From Gudongella oleilytica (lineage in GTDB: Bacteria; Bacillota; Clostridia; Tissierellales; Tissierellaceae), in the NCBI RefSeq assembly GCF_004101785.1, contig NZ_CP035130.1, forward strand, positions 310,001 through 374,000: a stretch of 64,000 nucleotides of DNA, written 5' to 3'. The notes beneath the pieces were generated by a model that worked only from the letters and a program-made list of their open reading frames with translations, searched no databases and was not told the origin of the DNA. Shown here piece after piece: positions 1-6,638 of the stretch. The translations under genes and the position numbers were made by a program. Numbering within the stretch: the first letter of the stretch is position 1; every line of letters begins with the position of its first letter.

Positions 1-180
1 CAGCAGAGGTCATAGTACTTGGAAACAAGGAAGGACTGAACAATTCAAAGTCAAATGGACTTACGGATGTAAATGCATAGGCCTGACGAGAATCTCAGTA
101 GCGAAGACGTAACGGAGCGAAGGGTTCACAGGAGGTAAGGTTGATATGCATGAAAGCAAAACAGGAAAAGGAGACAAATC

Positions 181-1434
181 ATGTCACAACTAATGGAACA
201 GATATTATCAAGAGAGAATATGCTGCTTGCATACAAGAAGGTAAAAGCCAACAAAGGAGCAGGAGGCATAGACAACATAAGTGTAGACGAAATTGATGAA
301 TATCTGAAAGGAAACTGGGAAGACATCAAGGAACGTATTCGTAACAGAAAGTACAAACCTCAGCCGGTGCTAAGAGTTGAAATACCAAAGCCAAATGGTG
401 GAGTAAGAAAACTTGGTATACCCACAGTGATGGACAGAATCATAGAACAGGCAATAGTGCAGGTAATCACACCCATAGTGGAGCCACATTTCAGCGAATA
501 CAGCTATGGTTTCAGGCCGGGTAGACGAGCACAACAGGCAGTCATCAAACTATTGGAATATCTGAATGACGGATATATCTACATAGTGGATATTGACCTT
601 GAGAAGTTCTTTGATAATGTACCACAAGACAAGCTGATGACCCTTGTAGGCAAAATCATACAAGACCCTGACACAGAATCACTCATAGCTAAATATCTAA
701 AGGCAGGAGTGATGGACAAAGGAAAATATGAAGAAACCAACGAGGGGACCCCGCAGGGAGGAAACCTCTCCCCAATACTCAGTAACATCATGCTCAATGA
801 GCTTGACAAAGAGCTTGAAGCAAGAGGACTTAATTTTGTTAGATATGCAGATGACTGTGTAATAGCAGTAGGAAGTAGTGCAGCTTCCAACAGAGTTATG
901 AACACCATAACAAAATGGATAGAGAGAAAACTCGGATTAAAAGTCAACGCAGAAAAGACAAGAACCACAGAACCAACAAAGCTAAAATATTTAGGATTTG
1001 GTTTTGTGAAGATGGATGGTAAATGGGAGGCAAGGCCTCATCGGGACTCCATAGTTAAATTCAAGAGAAAACTCAAGCAGCTCACAAAACGCTCATGGTC
1101 AATCAGCATGGACGATAGAATAAAGAGACTCAATTGGGTAATCAGAGGCTGGATAAACTACTTTCGAATAGGTAAAATGAAGACTAATATGATACGAATA
1201 GATGGACACTTGCGTACAAGAATCCGTATCGTGATATGGAAGCAGTGGAAAACCAGTCAGAAGAGAATGTGGGGCTTAAGAAAACTCGGTGCTCCGGAAT
1301 GGATGGTAAGACAGTCGGTAGGGTTTAACAACCATTACCAGGCAGTGGCTAAAACCACAGGTTTACGTAAAATATCAAAAGAAATCCTCGCAAAGCGAGG
1401 TCTCATTAGTTGTTTGGATTATTATTTGAATTGA
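181..1434 (+). CDS. ltrA: Group II intron reverse transcriptase/maturase
   Basis: A 417-residue intron-encoded protein that splices its own intron RNA and reverse-transcribes it during retrohoming. The catalytic YADD box lies at residues 222-225 (RYADDCV). Upstream are the usual RT blocks: GIPTVMDRIIEQA, YGFRPGR, DIDLEKFFD and TPQGGNLSP. The C-terminal third is the group II maturase (domain X), ending near the stop with the basic KEILAKRG segment. There is no C-terminal HNH endonuclease, as expected for class C proteins of about 420 residues. It starts at ATG behind AAAAGGAGA. The copy at 26073 differs at scattered positions and carries a stop codon in domain X; this copy is open throughout. 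Confidence 0.95.
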   Translation: MSQLMEQILSRENMLLAYKKVKANKGAGGIDNISVDEIDEYLKGNWEDIKERIRNRKYKPQPVLRVEIPKPNGGVRKLGIPTVMDRIIEQAIVQVITPIVEPHFSEYSYGFRPGRRAQQAVIKLLEYLNDGYIYIVDIDLEKFFDNVPQDKLMTLVGKIIQDPDTESLIAKYLKAGVMDKGKYEETNEGTPQGGNLSPILSNIMLNELDKELEARGLNFVRYADDCVIAVGSSAASNRVMNTITKWIERKLGLKVNAEKTRTTEPTKLKYLGFGFVKMDGKWEARPHRDSIVKFKRKLKQLTKRSWSISMDDRIKRLNWVIRGWINYFRIGKMKTNMIRIDGHLRTRIRIVIWKQWKTSQKRMWGLRKLGAPEWMVRQSVGFNNHYQAVAKTTGLRKISKEILAKRGLISCLDYYLN

Positions 1435-1435
1435 A

Positions 1436-1499
1436 CCGCCGTATGCCGAACGGCACGTACGGTGGTGTGAGAGGGGAATTAATTTTCCCCTACTCGATT
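1436..1499 (+). ncRNA. Group II intron domains V and VI
   Basis: Just after the maturase stop, CCGCCGTATGCC (from 1436) pairs with GGCACGTACGGTGG (to 1465) around a short GAAC loop, giving domain V. The catalytic triad reads CGC where most bacterial introns have AGC, a class C trait. A second stem, GAGGGGAA with TTTTCCCCT, forms domain VI, and the intron ends in CTCGATT. The segment is identical in the second copy at 27328-27391. Confidence 0.85.
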
Positions 1500-1517
1500 G
1501 TCTGAGTAATTCTGATA

Positions 1518-1703
1518 TTAAGCGTTAAGAGTCTCCATAAGCCTGTCAAGGTCCAGGCCGTGAACCATCGCTGCTTCCTCAAGGCTCTCCATCTGGCTGG
1601 ACGGACATCCAACGCAACCCATGCCGAATCTTAATAGAATCTCTATAGCTTCAGGCTTCTTTCTAATAAGCTCGCCAATAAGCATATCCTTCTTGATTTC
1701 CAT
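1518..1703 (-). CDS. DUF1858 (hybrid-cluster-associated disulfide domain) protein
   Basis: A 61-residue protein made of a single DUF1858 domain, the short redox-disulfide domain often found beside hybrid-cluster and other anaerobic redox proteins. The visible hallmark is the CVGC pair (CxxC) after GMG, followed by SLEEAAMVHGLD. It starts at ATG 1703 with a GGAGGA ribosome-binding site on the minus strand. It is transcribed away from the YvlD-like gene at 1870 and towards the end of the group II intron. Its exact function is unknown; a thiol redox or metal-binding role is inferred from the CxxC only. Confidence 0.85.
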   Translation of the reverse strand: MEIKKDMLIGELIRKKPEAIEILLRFGMGCVGCPSSQMESLEEAAMVHGLDLDRLMETLNA

Positions 1704-1869
1704 GCTTCATTCCTCCTTTTAATTCATAGCATTATAGTAGCATATAAATATCATAATTGCTACATGATTTTTTGCTTTTTTGAAAATACTTTAGTCAATT
1801 TTTTAACATAAGCCGGGAATGTTTAGCTGATATCCAATAAGGATATAGATAACTACAGGAGGTGTGAGA

Positions 1870-2217
1870 ATGAAAAAGAAAGGTTTATTTTCACTCTTGG
1901 TCAAGATATTTGTGTCCGCAGTTGTGCTGGGTATTGCCGCCTGGCTGACACCTGGCTTCTCAATATCCGGAGGCTTTGGAACTCTGTTAATAACGGCTGT
2001 GGTTGTCGGGCTTCTAAGCTGGGGAGTGGTTGAATTCATTGGAGTTAAGGCATCGCCCTTTGGAGCTGGAGCGTCCGGCTTTCTACTGACTGCGGTGATC
2101 CTTTATCTGACAAGGTATATAGTCGATGGCTTTTCAATATCTATTATGGGGGCATTGTTGGGAGCTCTGGTTCTTGGGATAGTTGATTTGGTGATCCCGG
2201 GAAACAGATTTAAATAA
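1870..2217 (+). CDS. YvlD/phage-holin-4 family small membrane protein
   Basis: A 115-residue integral membrane protein with about four hydrophobic segments and a short basic N-terminus (MKKKGLFS). The glycine-rich helices and the order of motifs (AAWLTPGFSISGGFGTLL, then DGFSISIMGALLGALVLGIVDLV) fit the YvlD / Phage_holin_4_2 family, a chromosomal membrane protein family related to phage holins. I chose ATG 1870 because AGGAGG (1857-1862) sits 7 nt upstream; a GTG at 1864 in the same frame is too close to that site. No phage genes are nearby, so a lysis role is unlikely. Confidence 0.8.
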   Translation: MKKKGLFSLLVKIFVSAVVLGIAAWLTPGFSISGGFGTLLITAVVVGLLSWGVVEFIGVKASPFGAGASGFLLTAVILYLTRYIVDGFSISIMGALLGALVLGIVDLVIPGNRFK

Positions 2218-2221
2218 CATA

Positions 2222-2250
2222 TTGACTAAGAGCAATGTCTATTGTAGAAT
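2222..2250 (+). promoter_or_regulatory. Sigma-A promoter for the first HesB-like gene
   Basis: TTGACT (2222-2227) and TAGAAT (2245-2250) are separated by exactly 17 bp, 45 bp upstream of the ATG at 2295. Confidence 0.55.
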
Positions 2251-2294
2251 GAAATCAGATACCATATAGGGGTATATTTTGGAGGAGGAATAGA

Positions 2295-2597
2295 ATGAAA
2301 ATCGATATAACCAATACTGCCAAAGAGGAACTGGTAAAGGTCCTGGCAAATAAAAAGAATGAGAATAAGCTATTGAGGATCTATATCGCAGGCTATGGTT
2401 GAGGCGGTCCATCCTTTGGATTGGCTCTGGATGAGCTAAAAGATGATGACATCCAGGTGGAAGAGGGAGAGTTCAAGTTTGTACTTGAGGATCTTCTTAC
2501 TGAAAACTTTGGAAGCTTTACAATCGACTTCAGTGACAACTGGCTGAGAAGAGGATTTTCAGTGTATCCGGATGGAGCAGCTGCGTCAAGCTGTTAA
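2295..2597 (+). CDS. HesB/IscA-like selenoprotein 1 (in-frame TGA = Sec36)
   Basis: A 100-residue HesB/IscA-like protein read through an in-frame TGA at 2400-2402. Translation gives IYIAGYG-U-GGPSFGLALDE, the HesB-like core in which IscA proteins have a conserved cysteine. The frame stays open and family-like after the TGA (DNWLRRGFSVYPDG) to TAA at 2595-2597. HesB-like selenoproteins are a known family in anaerobic Firmicutes; Sec is inferred from the conserved position and the tandem paralogue with TGA at the same site. The residue before G-U is Tyr here, whereas copy 2 has Cys (GCGU). The protein ends SSC. The ATG follows GGAGGAGGAATAGA. The role is probably redox or Fe-S related. A standard gene caller would split or miss this gene. 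Confidence 0.85.
2409..2424 (+). promoter_or_regulatory. Candidate bacterial SECIS stem-loop
   Basis: Seven nt after the TGA, CCATCC (2409-2414) pairs with GGAT-T-GG (2418-2424) around a TTT loop, with one bulged T. Position and size suit a SelB-binding bacterial SECIS. The equivalent place in copy 2 forms only a weaker stem. Confidence 0.4.
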
Positions 2598-2610
2598 TGA
2601 TGACTATGAG

Positions 2611-2636
2611 GACAGGCAAATCACGCCTGTCTTTTT
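2611..2636 (+). terminator. Rho-independent terminator of HesB-like gene 1
   Basis: GACAGGC (2611-2617) pairs with GCCTGTC (2625-2631) and is followed by TTTTT. Confidence 0.85.
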
Positions 2637-2650
2637 ATTTTCAGCCACGA

Positions 2651-2716
2651 GGGACGGTCCTTTTTGGCTGGAATTGTCTTGTTATCCCAACAATTTCAGC
2701 CAAAAAGGACCGTCCC
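2651..2716 (+). repeat. 66-bp perfect palindromic repeat (REP-like)
   Basis: A 20-bp arm (2651-2670, starting GGGACGGTCCTTTTTGG) is repeated exactly in inverted form at 2697-2716. Inner arms AATTGT (2672-2677) and ACAATT (2690-2695) extend the stem. It sits between the two HesB-like genes. GGGACGGTCC-type palindromes are recurrent intergenic repeats in clostridial genomes, possibly mobilised by REP-associated tyrosine transposases; no such gene is in this window. Confidence 0.85.
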
Positions 2717-2756
2717 CAATGGCCATTTGAATTTCAAACAAATTTGGAGGTTTACC

Positions 2757-3053
2757 ATGGAAATAACTCTGACCAGCTCCGCAAAAAAAGAGATCGAAAA
2801 GGCTGTATCAAAGATCAAGGGAAATAGCGTACCAAGAGTATTTCTTGCAGGCTGTGGCTGAAGTGGACCATCGTTTGGAATGACTCTGGATGAGCCAAAA
2901 AATGATGATATGATAATTCAAATTAAAGGAATCACACTAGCGATCGAGAACAAGGTCGCAGAGGAGTACAATGTTCTTACCATAGACTACACCAATAACT
3001 GGATACGCAGAGGCTTCATCGTGAGCCCGTATGGAGCGACTTATAGTGAATAG
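2757..3053 (+). CDS. HesB/IscA-like selenoprotein 2 (in-frame TGA = Sec35)
   Basis: A 98-residue paralogue of the gene at 2295, starting at ATG 2757 six nt after TTGGAGG. The in-frame TGA at 2859-2861 gives FLAGCG-U-SGPSFGMTLDE, the canonical HesB-like selenoprotein motif. The frame then runs on through NNWIRRGFIVSPYG to TAG at 3051. Similarity to copy 1 on both sides of the TGA, with many nucleotide differences, argues that both are maintained as read-through genes. The last codons (AGT GAA TAG) coincide with the start of a GTGAATA-type intergenic repeat, so that repeat may have supplied the stop. Function is inferred to be thiol/selenol redox or Fe-S chemistry. Confidence 0.85.
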
Positions 3054-3207
3054 TGGAGGAGTTAAGCGATAAGCGCAAGTCGTTAGTGTTTTTGTCCTAA
3101 CCCCTAGTCCCTCACCCCTGGAAATTTTTTCTTTAACTAACAACTACCTACTACTTACTACCCTCTAAAATATTTTTGTTATTCACTGTTCACTATTCAC
3201 TATTAAC
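3042..3207. repeat. Inverted heptamer-repeat element
   Basis: The left end has TATAGTGAATAGTGGA (3042-3057) and the right end TTCACTGTTCACTATTCACT (from 3182), which are inverted arms of the 7-bp unit GTGAATA. The core (about 120 bp) contains no gene I recognise. It matches the architecture of the larger elements at 12364 and 19190. Confidence 0.6.
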
Positions 3208-3218
3208 TGTACTAACTC

Positions 3219-3246
3219 TTGCCAACTATTTCCTCTGTGCTATAAT
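3219..3246 (+). promoter_or_regulatory. Promoter of the first mgtE unit
   Basis: TTGCCA (3219-3224), 16-bp spacer, TATAAT (3241-3246). Predicted transcription starts near 3253, giving a leader of about 140 nt that includes the leader ORF at 3288. Confidence 0.65.
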
Positions 3247-3287
3247 AAAAACAGGTTAAGTTCAAATTATGAAAGGAAGTGATGATT

Positions 3288-3374
3288 ATGGATTCGAGCC
3301 CTTTGCCTGACAGTTGCAAAAAAAAATACAGAGCCATGGTCACCACTCTGACCGTAGGCTCCCCCCAAAACTAA
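3288..3374 (+). CDS. mgtE leader peptide 1 (28 aa, MDSSPLP type)
   Basis: A short ORF between the promoter and mgtE, with an AAAGGAAG ribosome-binding site 8 nt upstream of ATG 3288 (an in-frame ATG at 3282 is also possible). It begins MDSSPLPDSCKKKYRAM and ends 19 nt before the mgtE ATG. The second mgtE at 4876 has an equivalent ORF beginning VDSSPLPASNKTKYGAM. Codons 2-6 all differ only synonymously between the two (GAT/GAC, TCG/TCA, AGC/AGT, CCT/CCG, TTG/TTA), so the peptide sequence is under selection. The PLP followed by basic residues recalls the enterobacterial MgtL leader, where acidic and proline residues destabilise ribosomes in low Mg2+. A similar Mg2+-sensing attenuation is inferred, not shown. 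Confidence 0.6.
   Translation: MDSSPLPDSCKKKYRAMVTTLTVGSPQN
3331..3361 (+). promoter_or_regulatory. Leader hairpin upstream of mgtE copy 1
   Basis: GAGCC (3331-3335) pairs with GGCTC (3357-3361), and GGTC (3338-3341) with GACC (3350-3353). The hairpin overlaps the second half of the leader ORF. The homologous hairpin before copy 2 has a compensatory G-C to A-T change. Confidence 0.5.
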
Positions 3375-3393
3375 ATATGGGAGGAGGGATAGA

Positions 3394-4731
3394 ATGGATG
3401 AAATATACATTCTTGAACTTATCGAAGAAAAAAAATACCTCCAGCTAAAAAAAATCCTGGAGGAGATGAACGAGGTCGACATAGCTGAGATACTTGATGA
3501 CCTCGATCTTCACACTGCTCTCCTAATCTTTCGCATGCTGCCTAAAGACCTTGCAGTAGAGGTTTTTGCGCACTTCTCAATTGAGAAGCAAAGAGATATC
3601 GTAAGCTCTATTACTGACAAGGAGCTCAACTACATTATTGAGGAGCTCTTTTTTGACGACATGATAGATATGCTGGAGGAAATGCCTGCTAATATCGTCA
3701 ACAAGATCCTGTCAAGAGCCACTAAGGAAGAGCGGGAGCTGATAAACCAATTCCTTAAGTATCCCCCTGATTCAGCCGGAAGCATAATGACAATAGAATA
3801 TGTCGAGCTCAAAAAGACCATGACAGTCCGAGAAGCTATGGCACATATAAAGGAGACCGGCCTTATGAAGGAGACGGTCTATACTTGTTATGTCATTGAT
3901 AGGAACAGAAAGCTTGAAGGGATAGTCTCTTTAAGAAACCTGGTCACTTCCGATGAAAGGATCCTCATTGGGGACCTGATGGAGGAGGATATCATTTATG
4001 TAGAGACTCATGACGACCAGGAAAAGGCTGCCAATATTTTCATAAAATACGGCCTTATTGCTTTGCCGGTAGTTGATAAAGAGGGACGGCTTACAGGGAT
4101 AATCACAGTAGATGACATCATGGATGTAATGGAGACAGAAGCAACCGAGGACTTCCAAAGGATGGCTGCAATTGCACCGTCAGAAACTCCTTACCTTGAA
4201 ACGAAGGTTGTGGAGCTGGCCAAACACAGAATAATATGGCTCCTTATACTGATGGTTTCGGCAACTATTTCAGGGGCTATCATAACAAATTATGAGAATG
4301 TGTTAAGCTCTGTCGTCATACTTACATCTTTTCTTCCGATGCTTATGGATACCAGCGGGAATGCAGGAAGCCAATCCTCAACACTTATCGTACGTGGACT
4401 TGCAACTGGGGAGATAGAGCTTATAGATGCTCCAAAGGTCCTGTGGAAGGAATTCAGGATCTCACTGACGGTCGGAACAACACTTGCTGTGATTAATTTC
4501 GCACGGTTATTATTTATTGAAAAAGCTAGTTATGCTATATCTGGATTGGTCTCTGTCACACTAATTTTTGCAGTTGTTATTGCAAAGGTAATTGGAGGTA
4601 TCCTTCCAATTGCAGCTAAAAAAGTAAAGCTTGACCCGGCGATTATGGCGGGACCATTGATCACTACGATAGCAGATGCATTGAGCCTTGTAGTATATTT
4701 TTCCATAGCATCAGCAATATTCAAAATCTAA
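3394..4731 (+). CDS. mgtE: Magnesium transporter MgtE, copy 1
   Basis: A 445-residue MgtE-type Mg2+ channel, the usual length. In order: an N-terminal MgtE_N helical domain (about residues 1-130), two CBS domains (about 130-255, including DDIMDVMETEATEDF), a connecting plug helix, and a C-terminal five-helix membrane domain with the conserved DTSGNAGSQSSTLIVRGLATGE pore segment. The cytosolic domains close the pore when intracellular Mg2+ is high. ATG 3394 follows GGGAGGAGGGATAGA. It is preceded by a leader ORF and hairpin and followed by a close paralogue 144 bp downstream with the same upstream arrangement. The tandem copies suggest a duplication that included the leader. Confidence 0.95.
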   Translation: MDEIYILELIEEKKYLQLKKILEEMNEVDIAEILDDLDLHTALLIFRMLPKDLAVEVFAHFSIEKQRDIVSSITDKELNYIIEELFFDDMIDMLEEMPANIVNKILSRATKEERELINQFLKYPPDSAGSIMTIEYVELKKTMTVREAMAHIKETGLMKETVYTCYVIDRNRKLEGIVSLRNLVTSDERILIGDLMEEDIIYVETHDDQEKAANIFIKYGLIALPVVDKEGRLTGIITVDDIMDVMETEATEDFQRMAAIAPSETPYLETKVVELAKHRIIWLLILMVSATISGAIITNYENVLSSVVILTSFLPMLMDTSGNAGSQSSTLIVRGLATGEIELIDAPKVLWKEFRISLTVGTTLAVINFARLLFIEKASYAISGLVSVTLIFAVVIAKVIGGILPIAAKKVKLDPAIMAGPLITTIADALSLVVYFSIASAIFKI

Positions 4732-4770
4732 GAAGAAATTAAAAATCAAAACATAAAAGAGGTGATGATT

Positions 4771-4851
4771 GTGGACTCAAGTCCGTTACCTGCGAGTAAT
4801 AAAACAAAATATGGAGCCATGATCATCGCAGGGATCAGAAGCTCCTTCTAA
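4771..4851 (+). CDS. mgtE leader peptide 2 (26 aa, MDSSPLP type)
   Basis: A short ORF in the mgtE1-mgtE2 gap, starting at GTG 4771 with AGAGGTG seven nt upstream (ATG 4765 in frame is the alternative). It begins (M)DSSPLPASNKTKYGAM and ends SSF, 24 nt before the mgtE copy 2 ATG. The first 17 residues align to the leader peptide at 3288 with mostly synonymous changes, then the two diverge. No separate promoter is evident, so it may be transcribed with mgtE copy 1 or from a weak promoter in the short gap. A role in Mg2+-responsive attenuation is inferred. Confidence 0.55.
   Translation: MDSSPLPASNKTKYGAMIIAGIRSSF
4813..4845 (+). promoter_or_regulatory. Leader hairpin upstream of mgtE copy 2
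   Basis: GGAGC (4813-4817) pairs with GCTCC (4841-4845), and GATC (4821-4824) with GATC (4833-4836). Compared with copy 1, the second inner pair is A-T instead of G-C, a compensatory change supporting a real RNA stem. Confidence 0.5.
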
Positions 4852-4875
4852 AATATATCCAGAAGGAGGAATAGA

Positions 4876-6213
4876 ATGGATGAACTGAACATTCTTGAAC
4901 TTATTGAAGAAAAGAAATACCTCCAACTGAAAAGAATCCTGGAGGAGATGAACGAGGTCGACATTGCTGAGATACTTGACGATCTCGACCTTCACACAGC
5001 ACTTCTCATATTCCGTATGCTGCCAAAAGACCTTGCAGTAGAGGTCTTCGCACACTTTTCTATCGAGCAGCAAAGGGATCTGGTAAATGCCATGACTGAC
5101 AAGGAGCTCAATTTCATACTGGATGAGCTGTTCTTCGACGACATGATCGACCTTCTTGAGGAGATGCCGGCAAATATAGTAAATAAGATCCTTATGCAAT
5201 CCAGCAGCGAGGAAAGAAAGCTGATCAATCAATTTCTGAAATACCCTCCTGATTCTGCGGGAAGCATAATGACAATAGAATACGTTGAGTTACGCAAAAC
5301 CATGACTGTCAGGGAAGCGATGGCTCACATCAAGGAGACCGGCCTTTCAAAGGAGACGGTCTATACGTGCTACGTGACAGACAGGAACAGAAAGCTTGAA
5401 GGGATTATCTCTTTGAGGATTCTGGTGGTTTCAGATGAAAATGCCCTTATAGAAGACCTGATGGAGGATGAGGTCATCTTCGTGGAGACTCACGATGACC
5501 AGGAAACCGTTGCGGCAGTATTCGTTAAATATGGCTTCCTTGCGATTCCTGTTGTAGATAAGGAGCACAGGTTGACCGGTATCATAACCGTCGACGATAT
5601 AATGGACGTCATGGAGCAGGAGGCCACAGAGGACTTCCAGAGAATGGCAGCGATGGCACCGTCTGAGGAGCCTTACTTGACATCAAGTGTATTTGAGTTA
5701 TCTAAGAAAAGAGTAGTCTGGCTATTGGCCCTTATGGTCACTGCGACTATTTCGGGTAGGATCATTGCTAGCTATGAGAAGCTTTTAAGTTCGGCAGTCA
5801 TACTTGCTGCATTTATGCCGATGCTTATGAATACAGGAGGTAGCTCCGGGTCCCAAGCCTCGACCCTTGTCATCCGTGGTCTGGCAACTGGAGAAATCGA
5901 GATGTCAGATGCATTAAGGGTGGTATGGAAGGAGTTTCGCGTCAGTATACTGGTTGGATTAGTTTTAGCTATAGTTAACTTCGGGCGGCTTATGCTGTTC
6001 ACAGAGGCTGATTTCAGAATATCGCTTACAGTTTCGCTGACTCTCGTAGTCACAGTAGTAATTGCCAAAATGGTAGGAAGTATTGCTCCTATTGCAGCAA
6101 AGAAACTTAAAATGGACCCTGCCATAATGGCAGCTCCCCTGATCACAACAGTCGTTGACGCAGTTGCATTGATGGTGTATTTCGGGATAGCATCGACTTT
6201 GTTGAACCTGTAG
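4876..6213 (+). CDS. mgtE: Magnesium transporter MgtE, copy 2
   Basis: A 445-residue paralogue of the gene at 3394 with the same domain order: MgtE_N, two CBS domains (DDIMDVMEQEATEDF) and a five-helix channel domain. The pore region reads NTGGSSGSQASTLVIRGLAT where copy 1 has DTSGNAGSQSSTLIVRGLAT. The Asp-to-Asn and Asn-to-Ser changes lie in the most conserved part of the channel, so ion selectivity or gating may differ. ATG 4876 follows AGAAGGAGGAATAGA. Conservation is strongest in the cytosolic half. No terminator is visible after the stop, where repeat-rich intergenic sequence begins. Confidence 0.93.
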   Translation: MDELNILELIEEKKYLQLKRILEEMNEVDIAEILDDLDLHTALLIFRMLPKDLAVEVFAHFSIEQQRDLVNAMTDKELNFILDELFFDDMIDLLEEMPANIVNKILMQSSSEERKLINQFLKYPPDSAGSIMTIEYVELRKTMTVREAMAHIKETGLSKETVYTCYVTDRNRKLEGIISLRILVVSDENALIEDLMEDEVIFVETHDDQETVAAVFVKYGFLAIPVVDKEHRLTGIITVDDIMDVMEQEATEDFQRMAAMAPSEEPYLTSSVFELSKKRVVWLLALMVTATISGRIIASYEKLLSSAVILAAFMPMLMNTGGSSGSQASTLVIRGLATGEIEMSDALRVVWKEFRVSILVGLVLAIVNFGRLMLFTEADFRISLTVSLTLVVTVVIAKMVGSIAPIAAKKLKMDPAIMAAPLITTVVDAVALMVYFGIASTLLNL

Positions 6214-6224
6214 GCGTTCATGAA

Positions 6225-6410
6225 CGCCAGTGAATAGTGAATAGTAGGGGCAGACGTCCCTGTCTGCCCGAAAAAAGATCCTTCATTACATTTAGGATGA
6301 CAGGGAGACGATTAATTTGTGAATTGTGCTCTGTGAATTGTGGATTGGTTCCCCTTTCTGCCTGTATCGTCATCCCGACCAACGCGGAGGGATCTCAATA
6401 AGTTAACAGC
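6225..6410. repeat. Repeat-rich intergenic region after mgtE2
   Basis: Contains AGTGAATAGTGAATAG heptamers (6228-6244), a GGGGCAGAC...GTCTGCCC hairpin unit (from 6247; same unit at 16782), an AGATCCTTCA...AGGATGACAG phrase, GTGAATTGTG heptamers (about 6318-6344) and GTCATCCCGACC..GGAGGGATCTC. These short phrases recur in the intergenic regions at 16780, 19190 and 42300. No gene is visible. Confidence 0.75.
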
Positions 6411-6487
6411 TAATAGCGAGTAACAAACAACTTTTTTTCTAAAAATAATCTATTAATTTTTCTTAAAATAGAATATTTGATGAGTAA

Positions 6488-6516
6488 TTGACATTGCAAG
6501 GGTATAATAGTATAAT
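6488..6516 (+). promoter_or_regulatory. Upstream veg promoter
   Basis: TTGACA (6488-6493), 17-bp spacer, TATAAT (6511-6516): a perfect consensus match. Confidence 0.75.
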
Positions 6517-6527
6517 AATTCGTTTAC

Positions 6528-6556
6528 TTGACAGGACCATATTTTTGTGCTACAAT
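6528..6556 (+). promoter_or_regulatory. Downstream veg promoter
   Basis: TTGACA (6528-6533), 17-bp spacer, TACAAT (6551-6556). Together with the promoter at 6488 this gives tandem strong promoters, consistent with high vegetative expression of veg. Confidence 0.75.
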
Positions 6557-6638
6557 CATACCATGATGAGTGTCCCTAACACACTCCTTCTGTCCCCAGA
6601 GTTTGGGAGAAAAAAATGGAAGGTGGTTCTCGGCAAGT

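Larger units (their letters stand above)
1..1499 (+). mobile_element. Group II intron, class C-like, copy 1 (5' end outside window)
   Basis: Positions 1-1499 align without gaps to 25893-27391 (constant offset 25892) and the match stops exactly after CTCGATT, which marks the 3' intron boundary. The 5' part of the ribozyme lies before the window. The element holds a maturase ORF lacking an HNH endonuclease domain and a domain V with a CGC triad, both typical of class C introns. Its maturase is intact, unlike copy 2, so this is the likely active or source copy. The 3' exon runs into the region downstream of the DUF1858 gene. Confidence 0.9.

Noticed and set aside
3253-3393. M-box Mg2+ riboswitch before mgtE
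   Set aside because: The leader is only about 140 nt, lacks the long conserved M-box core, and much of it is taken by a conserved coding ORF.
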